From Morella rubra (taxonomy: Eukaryota > Streptophyta > Magnoliopsida > Fagales > Myricaceae), in assembly GCA_003952965.2 (NCBI GenBank), contig CM025855.1, forward strand, positions 10,016,174 to 10,080,173: a DNA stretch of 64,000 nt, read 5' to 3'. Below are positions 12,542-22,690 of the stretch, piece after piece; the first letter of the stretch is position 1; every line of letters starts with the position of its first letter. The notes below the pieces were generated by a model, which was not told the DNA's origin, made no database searches, and saw only the letters and a list, made by a program, of their open reading frames with translations. Position numbers and translations under genes: made by a program.

Positions 12542-12550
12542 TTGTAAAAT

Positions 12551-13710
12551 CATGTTTTGCACTCCCCTCCCAAAAATTTTACAAATACTCAGGTGATCCT
12601 CTTTTCGCTTCTAATGAAAATCCTTCCTTCCCTTGGTCTCTCTAAACAAAATTTAAACGTTCTATTTTGACCATCTAAATATAAAAAGTGCAATTTTCTC
12701 TTCACTTTTTTTAAAGAAAATTATTTGTAAAAATTGCTTTGGCTCTTAAAAAATGAATTTAATTAAACCCTTTCGTTAAAGAATTCTCTTGTAACGTCTG
12801 ATTTTTCTAAATGAGTTTTTGAATGTTGAAATTCCGAATAATCTGTGTCCTAATTTAAGAACTTGAATTTTCTTAATGCTCAATATTAAAAACGTTTCTC
12901 AAAATAAAAAATATATATTTCTCACCACTCATCATATACGATTTTTCTCGAACCTTCTATATAGAAGTCTTTTAATCTATTCCTCTTATTAAAGATGGTG
13001 CCATGTACCCCTAATTTGATAGGTAAAATTTTTAATCTTGGATGTTATGCAATATCATTTAAAATTATATTCTTTAAGTAAAAAAAAAAAAAAGAATAAA
13101 ATATTAACTTGGCCCCCAAAGATTAAATCCCAACTTTGCCACTGATCATCTTACGGAATTAAGTAAAAAATAGAACTAGGGAGAGGTAAGTATGTTAAAA
13201 TATGTTTTTAAAAGGGCCAAAATACAGAAAATACGTAGGGACTAAGGGTTTGAATTCTGTCCTAATAATAAGATTAATAAACGATTTTCATTCCTTCAAC
13301 ACATTAACAAATGAAATGGACCTTAAGATGTAATTAGTTAGTCCATACTTTGATTTTAAAGTCATTCAGCAATTTATTATTTTTTATTATTTTATGTCTT
13401 TGCTTCTTTTAGTCGGCTTTGATTCCTCTGTTGTTGCGCCAGACATGAATACTGCCGGCAAGCAAAAGCAATTATCCTCCACGACCAAAAGCCTTGCCAC
13501 GAGTGAGAAGCCAGTGGCGAATCTAGGTACTGAAAAACCATGAGCAGCAGGATGTTGATGGGTGGTAGGAAAAGAAGGGAAGAGGATAGAAATCTCCGCC
13601 CTTGCCTTTGCTTCTCCTGCGCCATAGGTCTTAGCCATCGGCCAAAGGGGCAGACAACCTGTGCTCTCAACGCTAACTCAAGGAAAAGGCCAAGGGCCAA
13701 GAGAAGTTCA
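12551..13710. other. Gene-free stretch
   Basis: AT-rich, no gene recognised. Overlapping ORFs at about 13390-13700 on both strands have no family features. Part of this text (13443-13480) recurs at 13951-13990, which makes it likely to be repeat-derived. Confidence 0.4.
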
Positions 13711-13990
13711 GAGTATTTGTTTATCGAAATTTTTAAAAAATATTTTTAAAATTTTAAAAACATTTTAAATATTAAAATTTATAAAAATTTATAAAAAATG
13801 TAAAATATATATAAAAATATAAAATTTATAAAATATGTTTAATATAGTAAAAATTTTAAATCCCAAATAATCGGGCAAACAAACACCCCTCAATCTGAAA
13901 AGAAAGACAATCCGATATTCCCTATATAACACCTACGCTACGTTGTCAAGACATGAATACTGCGACAAGCAAAAGCAATTATCCTCCGCA
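13443..13990. repeat. Local duplication: agacatgaatactg...caagcaaaagcaattatcctcc
   Basis: A segment of about 38 bp at 13443-13480 is repeated with few changes at 13951-13990, with MITE A copy 2 lying between the two. A neighbouring sentence (aatccgatattccctatataacacc at about 13908) also recurs at about 14017 (aatcctatattccctgtaacacc). The region was probably duplicated piecemeal. Confidence 0.6.
13711..13890 (+). mobile_element. MITE family A, copy 2
   Basis: It opens with gagtatttgtttatcgaaattt and closes with gggcaaacaaacacccc, the inverted form of the family head. The interior is almost pure A/T. A possible 3-bp target copy (TCA) flanks it on each side. No coding capacity. Confidence 0.7.
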
Positions 13991-14466
13991 ACCGGATGTG
14001 ACAATACTCTGCTGCAATCCTATATTCCCTGTAACACCTACATTGTCAAAGGTATCTCTGTACGGAGCTATCCAGGTTGAGATTCTGCTTTTTTTCACGT
14101 GATCTGTGCTTTGAGAAGGCGAATAAGAGGAAAGAATAACTACAGGCTTTAAAGTTTAAAGTAGAATTACCTTATATAAATTATGCTATTTTTATTTTAT
14201 TTTAGAAGCTTTCCTGATTCCTTCCCTATCCTAGCTTTCAATTCTGATGAACTTTGTCAAAGTTGATTCATCCTCGTATTGTTTCCGTGGTTACAACGAA
14301 TTTAAGATTATGTGGATACAGTATATACTTCCAAATTCGATTTTTAACAAAAATTATATCGAAATCAATTTATGTTGGAATCGTTGAAATCGAAATCAAT
14401 TTTTATGTGGTATTAAGACATTAGAGTGGGTTCAATCTGTTAAAACCAAGTACATAGGACTAGAGG

Positions 14467-15330
14467 CAGTGGCGGAACCAGGATTGAAATCTATGGGTGT
14501 CGAACTTTAAAGGTAAAATGACAAGAAATTTTTTTTTTTTCGTAATGCAAAAAATTGTCTTAAAATTATAATGTCGAAAATTAAAGACTAAAAGTATTTA
14601 AAATATTAAAATACATGTACCGTACTATGTACTACAACTGAAAAGATGACAATTGTATCCTACGATTTTGCATCATACTCTGGTGGAAAACCATATACCA
14701 GTTGTTCTTTAACAGCAACAATTTTTTCAATTTTCCTTCTCTTCTCGAGTCCATCAATGTAGACAAGCTTTATTTTTTACTTGCGTATTTTGCTTAGCAG
14801 CATTGATCAAGAAGAAATTGCTTTCCCCAAGTCCCTCAATAACAAATATCTTGATAGTTCATGGGGGAATTTCAGAAATTAAAATACCAATTGAGAGGTG
14901 CACTGTGCACAATTATGTCTAACCAGTTGATCACCTAATCTATGTCCAAAGATGAGCTATCACATGCAATATGATAAAAAAAAAAAAAAAATACCAACTC
15001 ACCAAGAAAACTTCAAAAATTCACAGCAAAACAATATTTTAGCAGAAAAATTGAAATTACAGACCCATCAACCAATAACCCAATAAAAATTACAAAAAAA
15101 TCCATTTTACATAAAAGCTCAAATAAAAAAACTCTAGTTGAATTCCCTATTGACATCCTCGCCCAAAAAAAATCTAGTTAAAAAAAACTTTAGTTGGCTG
15201 GCCTGATGGGTATCGGACCCAGGCCAAGTAATGATATAAAAAAAAAAAAAAAATTGCATGTAAAAGTATGTTTTGGGCGGACGAATGGGTATCGACCGCC
15301 CTGGGTCGATACCCACTCGTTCCGCCACTG
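14467..15330. mobile_element. hAT-like non-autonomous transposon with 8-bp target duplication
   Basis: The 864-bp element begins CAGTGGCGGAAC and ends GTTCCGCCACTG, a 12-bp perfect terminal inverted repeat. It is bounded by ACTAGAGG at 14459-14466 and 15331-15338. The 8-bp duplication and CAGTGGCGGA termini fit the hAT superfamily. The inside is AT-rich with poly-A/T runs and no transposase reading frame. The internal ends also share the words gggtatcg(g/a)cc near the right terminus (15205 and 15285), which looks like an internal partial repeat. Confidence 0.9.
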
Positions 15331-15529
15331 ACTAGAGGTGACGGTTTAGATTTTACTCCTTACCTAAAAACAAAAATACAAAAAAGCTTTGACATAGTAT
15401 AAAATCATGGAGTTGCATATGATTGTGAACAACATTAATGTTACATAGATCACCGGGAATGAGGAAATATACCTCAACACTTTTGTTTGTGAGTGCGCTG
15501 CTCAATGTACTTTTCTCGGTGAATAATAT

Positions 15530-15703
15530 GGCGTTGTTTGTTTATCGAAATTTTGAGAAATATTTTAAAATTTTGAGAATCTTTTGAATGTTAAAGTTTA
15601 TTGGGGTTTGTGAAAAGTGTGAAGTGTATGTGTAAAAATGTGAAGTTTATTGGAGTTTGTAAAATGTGTTTGGTGGGATCCAAAAATTAGGCAAACAAAC
15701 GCC
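15530..15703 (+). mobile_element. MITE family A, copy 3
   Basis: It starts ggcgttgtttgtttatcgaaattt and ends ggcaaacaaacgcc, so the two ends are inverted copies. The middle reads tttattggggtttgtgaaaagtg, shared with the copy at 63410. It is 174 bp, with no ORF. No convincing target duplication was found at this copy. Confidence 0.8.
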
Positions 15704-15780
15704 TCCATACATACCATGCATTAGAACTTTTTTTTTGTCCTCCAACAAAAGGTGTGCCTTTATTTGCATAATTTTAGCTA

Positions 15781-15983
15781 GGGGTGCATTTGAAATCTAA
15801 AATTTTACACTTTCTAAAATTTTAACACAATAAAAAAATTATAATATAACCTCTATCTCCATCAAATCATTACTTTTCACTATAATAAATATAAAAAATC
15901 ATCTCTCTCTTTACTTTTTCACCAAATTCAATACCCTAAAATTTTAACCTCCTCAAAATTTTAACACTAAAAAACAACCATAG
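15781..15983 (+). mobile_element. MITE family B, copy 1
   Basis: The head ggggtgcatttgaaatctaaaatttta and the tail taaaattttaac...cactaaaaaacaaccatag are inverted relatives. The body (tctaaaattttaacacaataaaaaa...ttataatataacctctatctcc) matches the element at 23258-23455 along its whole length. About 200 bp, no coding capacity. Confidence 0.75.
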
Positions 15984-16152
15984 GTTGGGGTCGGAATATT
16001 CGTATGGTCAGCCGCGTGTTAGGCAATGGTACAAATCCAGGTTTGATTGAGTTTAATAATTAAATGATTGGCCTTGAAGCGACCCGTGGCAGATTCTTTG
16101 TATAGCAATAAAAGCATCCTAAAAATAAAATACCAAAGAATTAGAAGGAATA

Positions 16153-16996
16153 AATATGCTAAATTATTTTATTGGTCCTTCTAGTTTACACTTGTTTCAA
16201 TTTAGTCCTTAAAGTAAATTCTATCTCATAGAGATCCCTAGAGTAGAGACTCTTCCTAATTTAGTCCTTTGTCTACCTTACTAATAGAATTGATGACGTG
16301 GTTAACAGTGACAATAAAAAATTAATTATATGAGATAAATATGCCGAAAATACTTAAAATGAAAAAAAATATATATACAAAAGAAAAAAAGGAATGAGCC
16401 TCCACTCCTTGAAAAAATATAATAAATTAAATAAATACCTCAAAAATATGAAAGAAAGATAATAAAAAAAAATGTAATAAATTAATCTGAAATAAATTTT
16501 AAAAATAAAAATCAAATGAGAAAAATACACAAAAAGTAAAAACTAATGGTAAAAAGGTATGACTCTCAAATCATTAATTCCGAATTTTTATTTTTTTCAA
16601 GAATTTGAGGTTTCGATTTTTTTTTTTTTCATTTTTCTGTGCGTTTCTCATTTGATTTGCATTTTTACAATGGATTTCAATTTTTGTCTTTCTTTTGTAT
16701 TATTTATTTACTTATTTAATTTATTATATTTTTCCAAGGAGTGGAGGGTCATATCTTTTTGTAGCATTTTTTTCTATTTTTCTACATATTTTTCTCATTT
16801 TGTTAATATATTTATATTTAATAATTTTTTATTGTTACTGTTAACCAAGTCGACACTCATGTTAGTAAGGTAAACTGAAGGACTAACTCAGGAAAGAGTC
16901 AATATCCTAAGAATTTCTATAGGACAAAATTTACCCTAAAGACTAAACTAAGAAAAGTGTAAATCACGGGGACTAACAAAGTAATTTAGCTAATAT
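16153..16996. mobile_element. Foldback element, about 840 bp, almost entirely one inverted repeat
   Basis: The left arm from tgctaaattattttattggtcc pairs with the right end reading (on the minus strand) tagctaaattactttgttagtcc. The match continues through tagtcctt, cctaatttagtcc, gtctaccttactaa, gttaacagtgacaataaaaaatt and on to a central pair built on ctccactccttg-aaaaatataataaattaaataa. The arms are therefore roughly 400 bp each with a short AT-rich centre near 16480-16650. A transcript would fold into a long imperfect hairpin. No transposase and no clear target duplication. A plus-strand ORF inside (16559-16873) is an AT-rich by-product. Confidence 0.85.
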
Positions 16997-19548
16997 TGGA
17001 CAATTAGCATCCTATTAGAAATCACTCTTAGCGATTGAAAAAAATCCTATTAGGCTTTGCGAATATAATATATATTGATGATGTTAAAAATCACTAATTA
17101 ATAGAACAATCAGCAAGTCTGAATCCAATGCTCGAATATGTAAAAGAGAACTGGGGTGGCGTCAAAGGGAAGACTCCGATGCCAAAATTAGATCTTGAGA
17201 AGAGTTTCAAGAAGTAATTAAGTTTAAGAAAATATAAAGGGTGGGTACTTGGCTATTTATATGATGGGGTGCTAGAGTCCCAAAGAGAGTCTAATAGTAT
17301 GGGCTTCAGGACTCCTTATCTTATCTAAAGTTCTGAAGCCTCTTGGATTATTGTCTTACATGGAGTCCTTATCGTTATAAGAGGGGGATGCTAGAATTCT
17401 AAAGAGAATCCAGTGATATGGGCTTCAGGACTCTTTGTCTTACCTAGAATCCTAAAGCATCTAGAGTCCTTATCTTTCCTAAAGTCTTAGAGAGATTAAT
17501 TTACTCTTATGTGAGTTGAGGGTCTAGAATGCATCTGTGGCCTTGGATGGGATGCAGATGGGCTCATGTGTCTCGATGGGCTGACCTGGTCATATTATGT
17601 CACATCATATATAAACTCACTATCCTAAACTAAGTGTAATTCTATTGTCGCTAATAATTAGATGAGATGTTTCCAGCTAACAATCGATAACTCATCTTCG
17701 GGAATTACACTGTTTTTCGATTACTATTGTAGTTCTGATCGCTAAAAACAATCCCGATGTTATCTCCGACTTCTGTTACTCATCAGTATATGTTTTCGGC
17801 GACCATATATCATCTGGGCCTGTGCCTTTTGGCTAATATATTAATTAAACCTTTGCCACCAATTCTGTACGAAAGATGATGGACAATTGCGTCTACAAGA
17901 AAGACGACCGGACAATTGCAGACTACCCCCTAGAACTGCTCGTTCCTCTGAACTTTGTTATTGTCTGATCCACTCGGAATTATGTATCGACTTATCACTT
18001 TCGCCTCTGATACGGTACCGTCCTACGGAACTATGAGATGATCTGACGATTATCTACCTAAAGCGTGAGCCCTCATGAGTCTCTTCTCTTCGAAAGCACA
18101 ACACAAAAACAGTGGAGGAAGATCAAGAGACAGCTTTTTTGACTTTTGGAAAAATTTATCCTTCTTTTGCTATTAAAAGTGCCGACTAGTATGAATGCCT
18201 TGTGTCAGGTGGATATGTCGTTTCTCAAATATCAAGAAAGGAGTCTAGACTGGTCTGTGGAAAAAAGGAACGAGAGGAAAAATGGGTATGCCCTCGTTTT
18301 CTGCATGTCCACGCGAGACACGGCCTAATTTCTCTTTTGCTTTTTCACGTTTATCACTTCGGCTGATCCCCTATCGTGATACCTGAAAAGAGCCCACTGC
18401 ATACTGCATTCTTCTTTGTATTTCCCCCTCGTGGGTATTGTTCGTTTACGTGCATGGTTGCTAGCCCTGCAGCCCAACCAACGGGCCGGTGATATAAAGT
18501 CTGGCTTGAACTGATTTGAGTTCGTAAAGTCTCAACTATGTTTTCTCTGGTTTTCTTGTTTCGCCCACACAATTGTTAGGCAATTCATTGAAGGTGGAAA
18601 TCAACGTCATTTGTTTTCTTTTCTTTCTTAATGAATAGACAATGGGATTTTTTGCTAATAACTGGAAAGAGAGACTCATGACTCATGTATGAAGAGCAGT
18701 GCATACAGAAAGGAACTTCGGGCACTGATATTCTTCGCTTAAGAGAGGAAACCATAATATGATGCAAAAAAGACCAGAGCAACCTACTCGTCTCTCATCC
18801 AATAAAAAAAAACCTACTCGTCTCTCGAGTCTCGACACTCTTTCATTTAAAAGCCAAAAAGAGAAGCAAAAAGTAACAGAGCCCTAAGCACCGAGAGACA
18901 GACCCCCCACCCGCTAAATGCACGCACAACATAAACACAAAGAAGTGGGCAGACAGGGGACAGAGAAACACAGGCAATCAACGATACCCAAGATCAAGGA
19001 TTGAAAGACACGACAATTACACAGAAACTTGTAGATCCTTGGAGAATCGGTACATGGGTAACCGAGAGTTCGCTCTCATACTTTTGGCAATTTATGTTAT
19101 CATCATTTGGAAACCATACGGTGTAATCAGTGTCGGAAGTTAAATCGAATCTTTTTTTTTTTTTTCCTATATGGAAGATAATTGAACCAATAGCACTAGC
19201 ACTGCTCACATAAAAGAACAATATTGATAATTGGCCCATCTGTTCTAGCATATGTGGCTTGAATCGAATTTACAGAACAGTGCCAGAAGAGTTGAGTAAA
19301 GTTCCTGTAAGGATTAATGCGAGTCCTCATAAACTCGTTTCGTTTCCTTCTTTTTCCACTTTCTGAGGCAAATATAACAAACTTCCTATTAGGATCTTAC
19401 CTCCGTAGTTTGAAGACATGCCAGATTGGGCGTCTAAACCCAGTTAGTTGCTACTAAGATATGGCAAGGTTGAATGCACATTACACATACAAAAATCTCT
19501 ATTTCTACAACTCATGAAAACTGTCTGCACAACAATTGCCTATCAACC
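16997..19548. other. Gene-free stretch, repeat-derived in part
   Basis: No gene could be supported. 17160-18100 has the look of LTR-retrotransposon sequence (mixed composition, a TATA-like catatataaac near 17611) but no paired LTR, primer site or ends were found. Short ORFs at 18146-19251 have no recognisable motifs. The bases just below 19549 should contain the SmD2 3'UTR. Confidence 0.4.
17264..17500. repeat. 119-bp tandem duplication, diverged
   Basis: The sentence gatggggtgctagagtcccaaagagagtc...atgggcttcaggactcctt (from 17264) is followed 119 bases later by gggggatgctagaattctaaagagaatcc...atgggcttcaggactcttt (from 17383). Two copies, clearly diverged, with no coding role seen. Confidence 0.75.
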
Positions 19549-20738
19549 TCACTTGGGATTCCTAAGAACAATGATTACGGAATCTCCACGTAGAAACATC
19601 TTGCTGATGAATCTGTCCTTGTTAACTGGCTGGGCCTTTTTCTTACCTTTTCCAGTTTTAGGTACCTATGAGGTCGAATACAAATAATTAGTAGATAAAA
19701 TTACAAACAATGTTATAAACCTATTCTAAAAAAAGGGGGAAGTTTTCCAATTGGAAACTTTACCTCAGTCCACATTTCCCTGACATTTTCAAGAACCATG
19801 TTGCAGTGCCGATCAAAGGCTCTGACACGACCTAATAGCTTTTTGTTATTCCGACAGTTAATGAGTACCTTTAGAAGGGAACAAATCAATTACACACCTT
19901 CGAACATGCATATTGCACTGGCAATCAAGAACCATGAGACTAAATAAGAACACTACCTGGGTGTTGTTCTTTACACTCATCATTAGAACAGAAAGCGGTC
20001 CAGTGTTAAATTCCTCTTCCTCATTTTTGCTACCACCCTGCAGAAATCATCTTTAATTAATTCGTACACAATTGAGTCTCCAGGTCTCCTAATAAAACGG
20101 AAGAATATTGGATGAAATTCACAGAAGAAGACTACTACGACAATCTTAAAGGCTTGCGTAGAAGCACAACCAATTAGACCAAATAAGGAAAGGATTGGTG
20201 GCATGCAACAATCTCTTTCATTTTCTTTTCTCTTTCTTATGTGGAAATTAGAATCCCAAAAAAAAAGTCTCACCAAAGTCCAGGCATTATATCTAGCGCA
20301 TGAAAAACCAAACCCCTGATTACCAAGCTTATAAATTTTCCAGCATGCCAAGAATCCAACAATCTCAATATCCATATCCATTTTACAAAACAGATCAAAG
20401 GAAAAGTTAATCCCATGACTCTGCGCTGATTCTCTGATGTTATAACTATATTTAACCATGACATTTAGATACTGCAACGAATAACATGCATATGTGGAGA
20501 ATAGATGGAGACAAATAAAGATGACAACTTGTACTGATGCACTTAGAAACCATGAGAGCAATTAGCTGAAAAAGCAAAATAACTTACAACATCTTCCTCC
20601 ATTGGCCGGCTGGAAAAAGAACAAGGAGATGAAAACAGAAAACAAAACAAGAGCAGTCAGTAATACAAGGAATAACAGCCAAAATCGTGAATTGAATTCA
20701 TAGAAAATGAATTAGAGAGAAACAAATAACTACCTCAT
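19549..20738 (-). CDS. SmD2: Small nuclear ribonucleoprotein SmD2
   Basis: Five coding exons: 20738-20734 (only ATGAG), 20609-20588 (22 nt), 20037-19957, 19868-19764, 19665-19549. Together they encode 109 aa, the family length. SmD2 pairs with SmD1 in the heptameric Sm ring on U1, U2, U4 and U5 snRNAs in the nucleus. An acidic N-terminus (MSRPMEEDV, then [11 protein letters not shown]) leads into the Sm fold. Sm1 lies in [38 protein letters not shown], seen here in two pieces across exons 3 and 4. Sm2 ends in exon 5 with [16 protein letters not shown] at the C-terminus. The basic linker [16 protein letters not shown] is typical of D2. All junctions keep frame and use GT-AG. A further 5'UTR exon part spans 20739-20782, and the first exon seems to be 22518 to about 22600. 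The intron between them hosts three snoRNA genes. Confidence 0.96.
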
Positions 20739-21310
20739 CTAGAAAGGAAGTGGTGGTTTCTGAGGTTTTCTTCAACCAAATCCTGAAGATACACCACATG
20801 GTAAGGATCATATCCACCAAAAGTGTTGTTAAAACAGAGTAATAACATCAGTGAAGACAAAAAAAAAATGTTTGTAAGGATTACCCAAACTCACAAAACC
20901 ACATAATTAAAAATATCTACCCATACAGCCAGATAGATGACCAGTTTGGAAAGATGCTTGTAAAAACATAACTCAGAAATGAGAAAAATTAACATACACA
21001 ACATTTAGTGCACCGAACTGTCACAGAAATGGAAACCTCAACATGAGAATAACATGGTGTACAACTAAACATAGTAACGAGGTATAGATCATACTGAATA
21101 ATCCATAATCCATTCATATTCTAAGACTCTATCGTGATTAAAATAGTATTTGAGTCTACAAAGAGAGCATTTAAAAGTACTTGAGAAAGAAAGAAGGGAG
21201 AGGAGGAAGGGGGGCACCAAAACGTGAAAATAGTGACATTAAATTCCTACTTATTACAGCTACTATGAAGTTTAGAATAACATGAAAGACGTCAAAGATC
21301 TTCTCAACAT

Positions 21311-21393
21311 ACTCTTCAGTTCAGGTCTCCAATGGTTTTCAGCATTAACAAGCTCAGGAGAACGAAAGTTTTATTGTCATCATCATAAGAGGC
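21311..21393 (-). ncRNA. Box C/D snoRNA, copy 1 (18S rRNA 2'-O-methylation guide)
   Basis: On the minus strand: outer stem CCTCTT, C box ATGATGA, guide AACTTTCGTTCT, D' box CTGA, a middle segment, then GGAGACCTGAA, D box CTGA and closing AGAG. This is the full order of a C/D snoRNA, about 83 nt. The guide before D' is the complement of the conserved 18S rRNA word AGAACGAAAGTT. By the fifth-nucleotide rule it would direct methylation of the A just before the C in AGAACG. One base next to D' (C instead of T) weakens the pairing slightly relative to copies 2 and 3. It lies in the SmD2 5'UTR intron and is probably released from it. Confidence 0.85.
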
Positions 21394-21744
21394 AAGAAGA
21401 TCTCCAATACCAAAGAAACTAATACAGCTGAAGGAAATCAAAAGGCAGAAAACCCTTTGTCTGAGTGCACAGATACACAATAATTATATAGCTTTTTGTC
21501 CAAAAGCCCAAAAAATCCTTAATAAAAGGTTGAGGTCATAATAAATAATTTTCAAGTCTCACACAGAGTGTAGTAGCTTAACATATAGACATAAAATTAT
21601 CACGCTCTTGTCAAGCAGGACACCAATCCTGGGTGTAATGACCATTGAAGAAAAAAGCTCAGAGGAAGAAAAAGCTATAATTAAGGAAAACATGACACTG
21701 CCGGTTCAAAATGCAAGAGAGGGGAAAGAAACCTACTTAGTGAA

Positions 21745-21827
21745 GCCTCTTCAGTTCAGGTCTCCAAAATTTTCCGCATGGAACATCTCGGAAGAACGAA
21801 AGTCATTTTCTTTTCATCCTCAGAGGC
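21745..21827 (-). ncRNA. Box C/D snoRNA, copy 2 (diverged boxes)
   Basis: On the minus strand the unit opens with stem GCCTCT and closes with its complement AGAGGC. The C box is GGATGAA (one change from consensus TGATGA), the guide ACTTTCGTTCTT is intact, the D' box is CCGA rather than CTGA, and GGAGACCTGAA precedes a perfect D box CTGA. The strong terminal stem argues for a real gene. The weak C and D' boxes suggest reduced activity or the start of decay. Same host intron and orientation as the other two. Confidence 0.78.
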
Positions 21828-22314
21828 AATGGAAACTCTATAATCTCTAATATTGATTGCCTACTGCTACAAGAAAAGTGGTCTTAAAACACCTTAGTGC
21901 ATGAAACAAAGCAAGACTAAGAGGAATTCAAAATTTCAATCTCAGACACTTCATTTCTTTAAATAAATAAATAAAAACCATCTAAACTCATCTGAACATA
22001 ATTAAACCATAGTCTTTTCGACTCGCTTTTCATCCTTTAGAAAACTAAGTAAAACGCTAGTGTCAATGAACAAACATAAGATTTCATGCCCAAATAACAC
22101 CCCATCCAACAGGCACAACATAAAACAAAGTAGAAAAACAAACTAATAACGAAACAGTATAGTTATAATAAAGCTTAGGAAAGAATCAACTAAGGAAAAT
22201 TCCATAATGAACACGTGTAATTTGGGAAAGAAAAGTGAATCAAGAGAAAGAAAAATGACGGACCCAGCCAACTAGATGAAGCAGATAAATGGTAAAACGT
22301 GAGTAACACAGAAT

Positions 22315-22406
22315 ATGTCCCCTCAGTTCAGGTCTCCATAAACATTCCACATGAATTTTCTTCAGAAGAACGAAAGTTTTTCAACTTAAATCATCATCAG
22401 GGACAT
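22315..22406 (-). ncRNA. Box C/D snoRNA, copy 3
   Basis: On the minus strand: stem ATGTCCC, C box TGATGAT, guide AACTTTCGTTCTT (13 bases complementary to the 18S word AAGAACGAAAGTT), D' box CTGA, then GGAGACCTGAA, D box CTGA, and closing stem GGGGACAT. It has the strongest boxes and stem of the three. The target is the one I associate with yeast snR54 and animal U59, recalled rather than checked. The gene lies near the 5' end of the inferred SmD2 5'UTR intron. Confidence 0.88.
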
Positions 22407-22600
22407 AAAAACCAACCTCACAAAAAGCACAGCACCCAAAAATGAGTAAATACAACCCAATACCATGTAACCCAAGATCTTAACAACAGATATGAGATGC
22501 AAGCAAAAGAAGCACACCTAAATATCAGGCTTCAAGATCTGACACTTGAGAGTTATGAAATTGCTGAGTGTCAAGAGAGCGCTTTATAGGCCGAACTTGA

Positions 22601-22690
22601 AAAACCCTAGTTCTGTAGCTGGTGAGGTTTTATAGCAAAGGCCGGTTTGTTGGGTTGGGTTGGCCCGAACCCAGATCCGTAGCCCAAATA
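22601..22690 (-). promoter_or_regulatory. SmD2 / snoRNA host promoter: TATA box, telo-box, Site II
   Basis: On the minus strand the order is Site II-like TGGGCT (from about 22687), GGGCC near 22661, a TATA box CTATAAAACC (22636-22627), then CTAGGGTTTT, the reverse of the telo-box AAACCCTAG, at 22610-22601. Telo-box plus Site II is the known promoter pair of plant ribosomal-protein and snoRNA genes. Transcription would begin at about 22600, giving a first non-coding exon that ends near 22518. Confidence 0.7.

Larger units (their letters stand above)
20783..22517 (-). other. Long 5'UTR intron of SmD2 hosting snoRNAs
   Basis: The splice acceptor ATCTTCAG/GATTTGG (exon resumes at 20782) lies just upstream of the SmD2 start codon. 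A likely donor TTTAG/GTGTGC is at 22518/22517. The 1.7-kb interval holds no protein gene. It does hold three C/D snoRNA-like units, spaced about 350 and 490 bases apart, all in the same orientation as SmD2. The donor is inferred from consensus only; additional small non-coding exons between the snoRNAs are possible. Confidence 0.6.

Noticed and set aside
13387-13749. Overlapping ORFs on both strands (69-102 codons)
   Set aside because: Mutually overlapping, no recognisable domain, and the DNA is partly a local duplication.
16559-16873. 104-codon Phe/Leu-rich ORF
   Set aside because: It lies in the right arm of the foldback element and its composition is that of AT-rich DNA.
17160-18150. Possible LTR retrotransposon
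   Set aside because: Texture suggests it, but no paired LTR, primer site, polypurine tract, coding remnant or target duplication was found.
19983-20561. 192-codon minus-strand ORF
   Set aside because: It is SmD2 intron sequence read through in a frame other than that of exon 3; the protein has no family features and the exon structure of SmD2 explains the region.
20783-22517. The three repeated units as ordinary dispersed repeats or a MITE
   Set aside because: They conserve box C, D' and D, guide and stem in snoRNA order, while linkers and stem sequences differ; a transposon would be uniformly similar.
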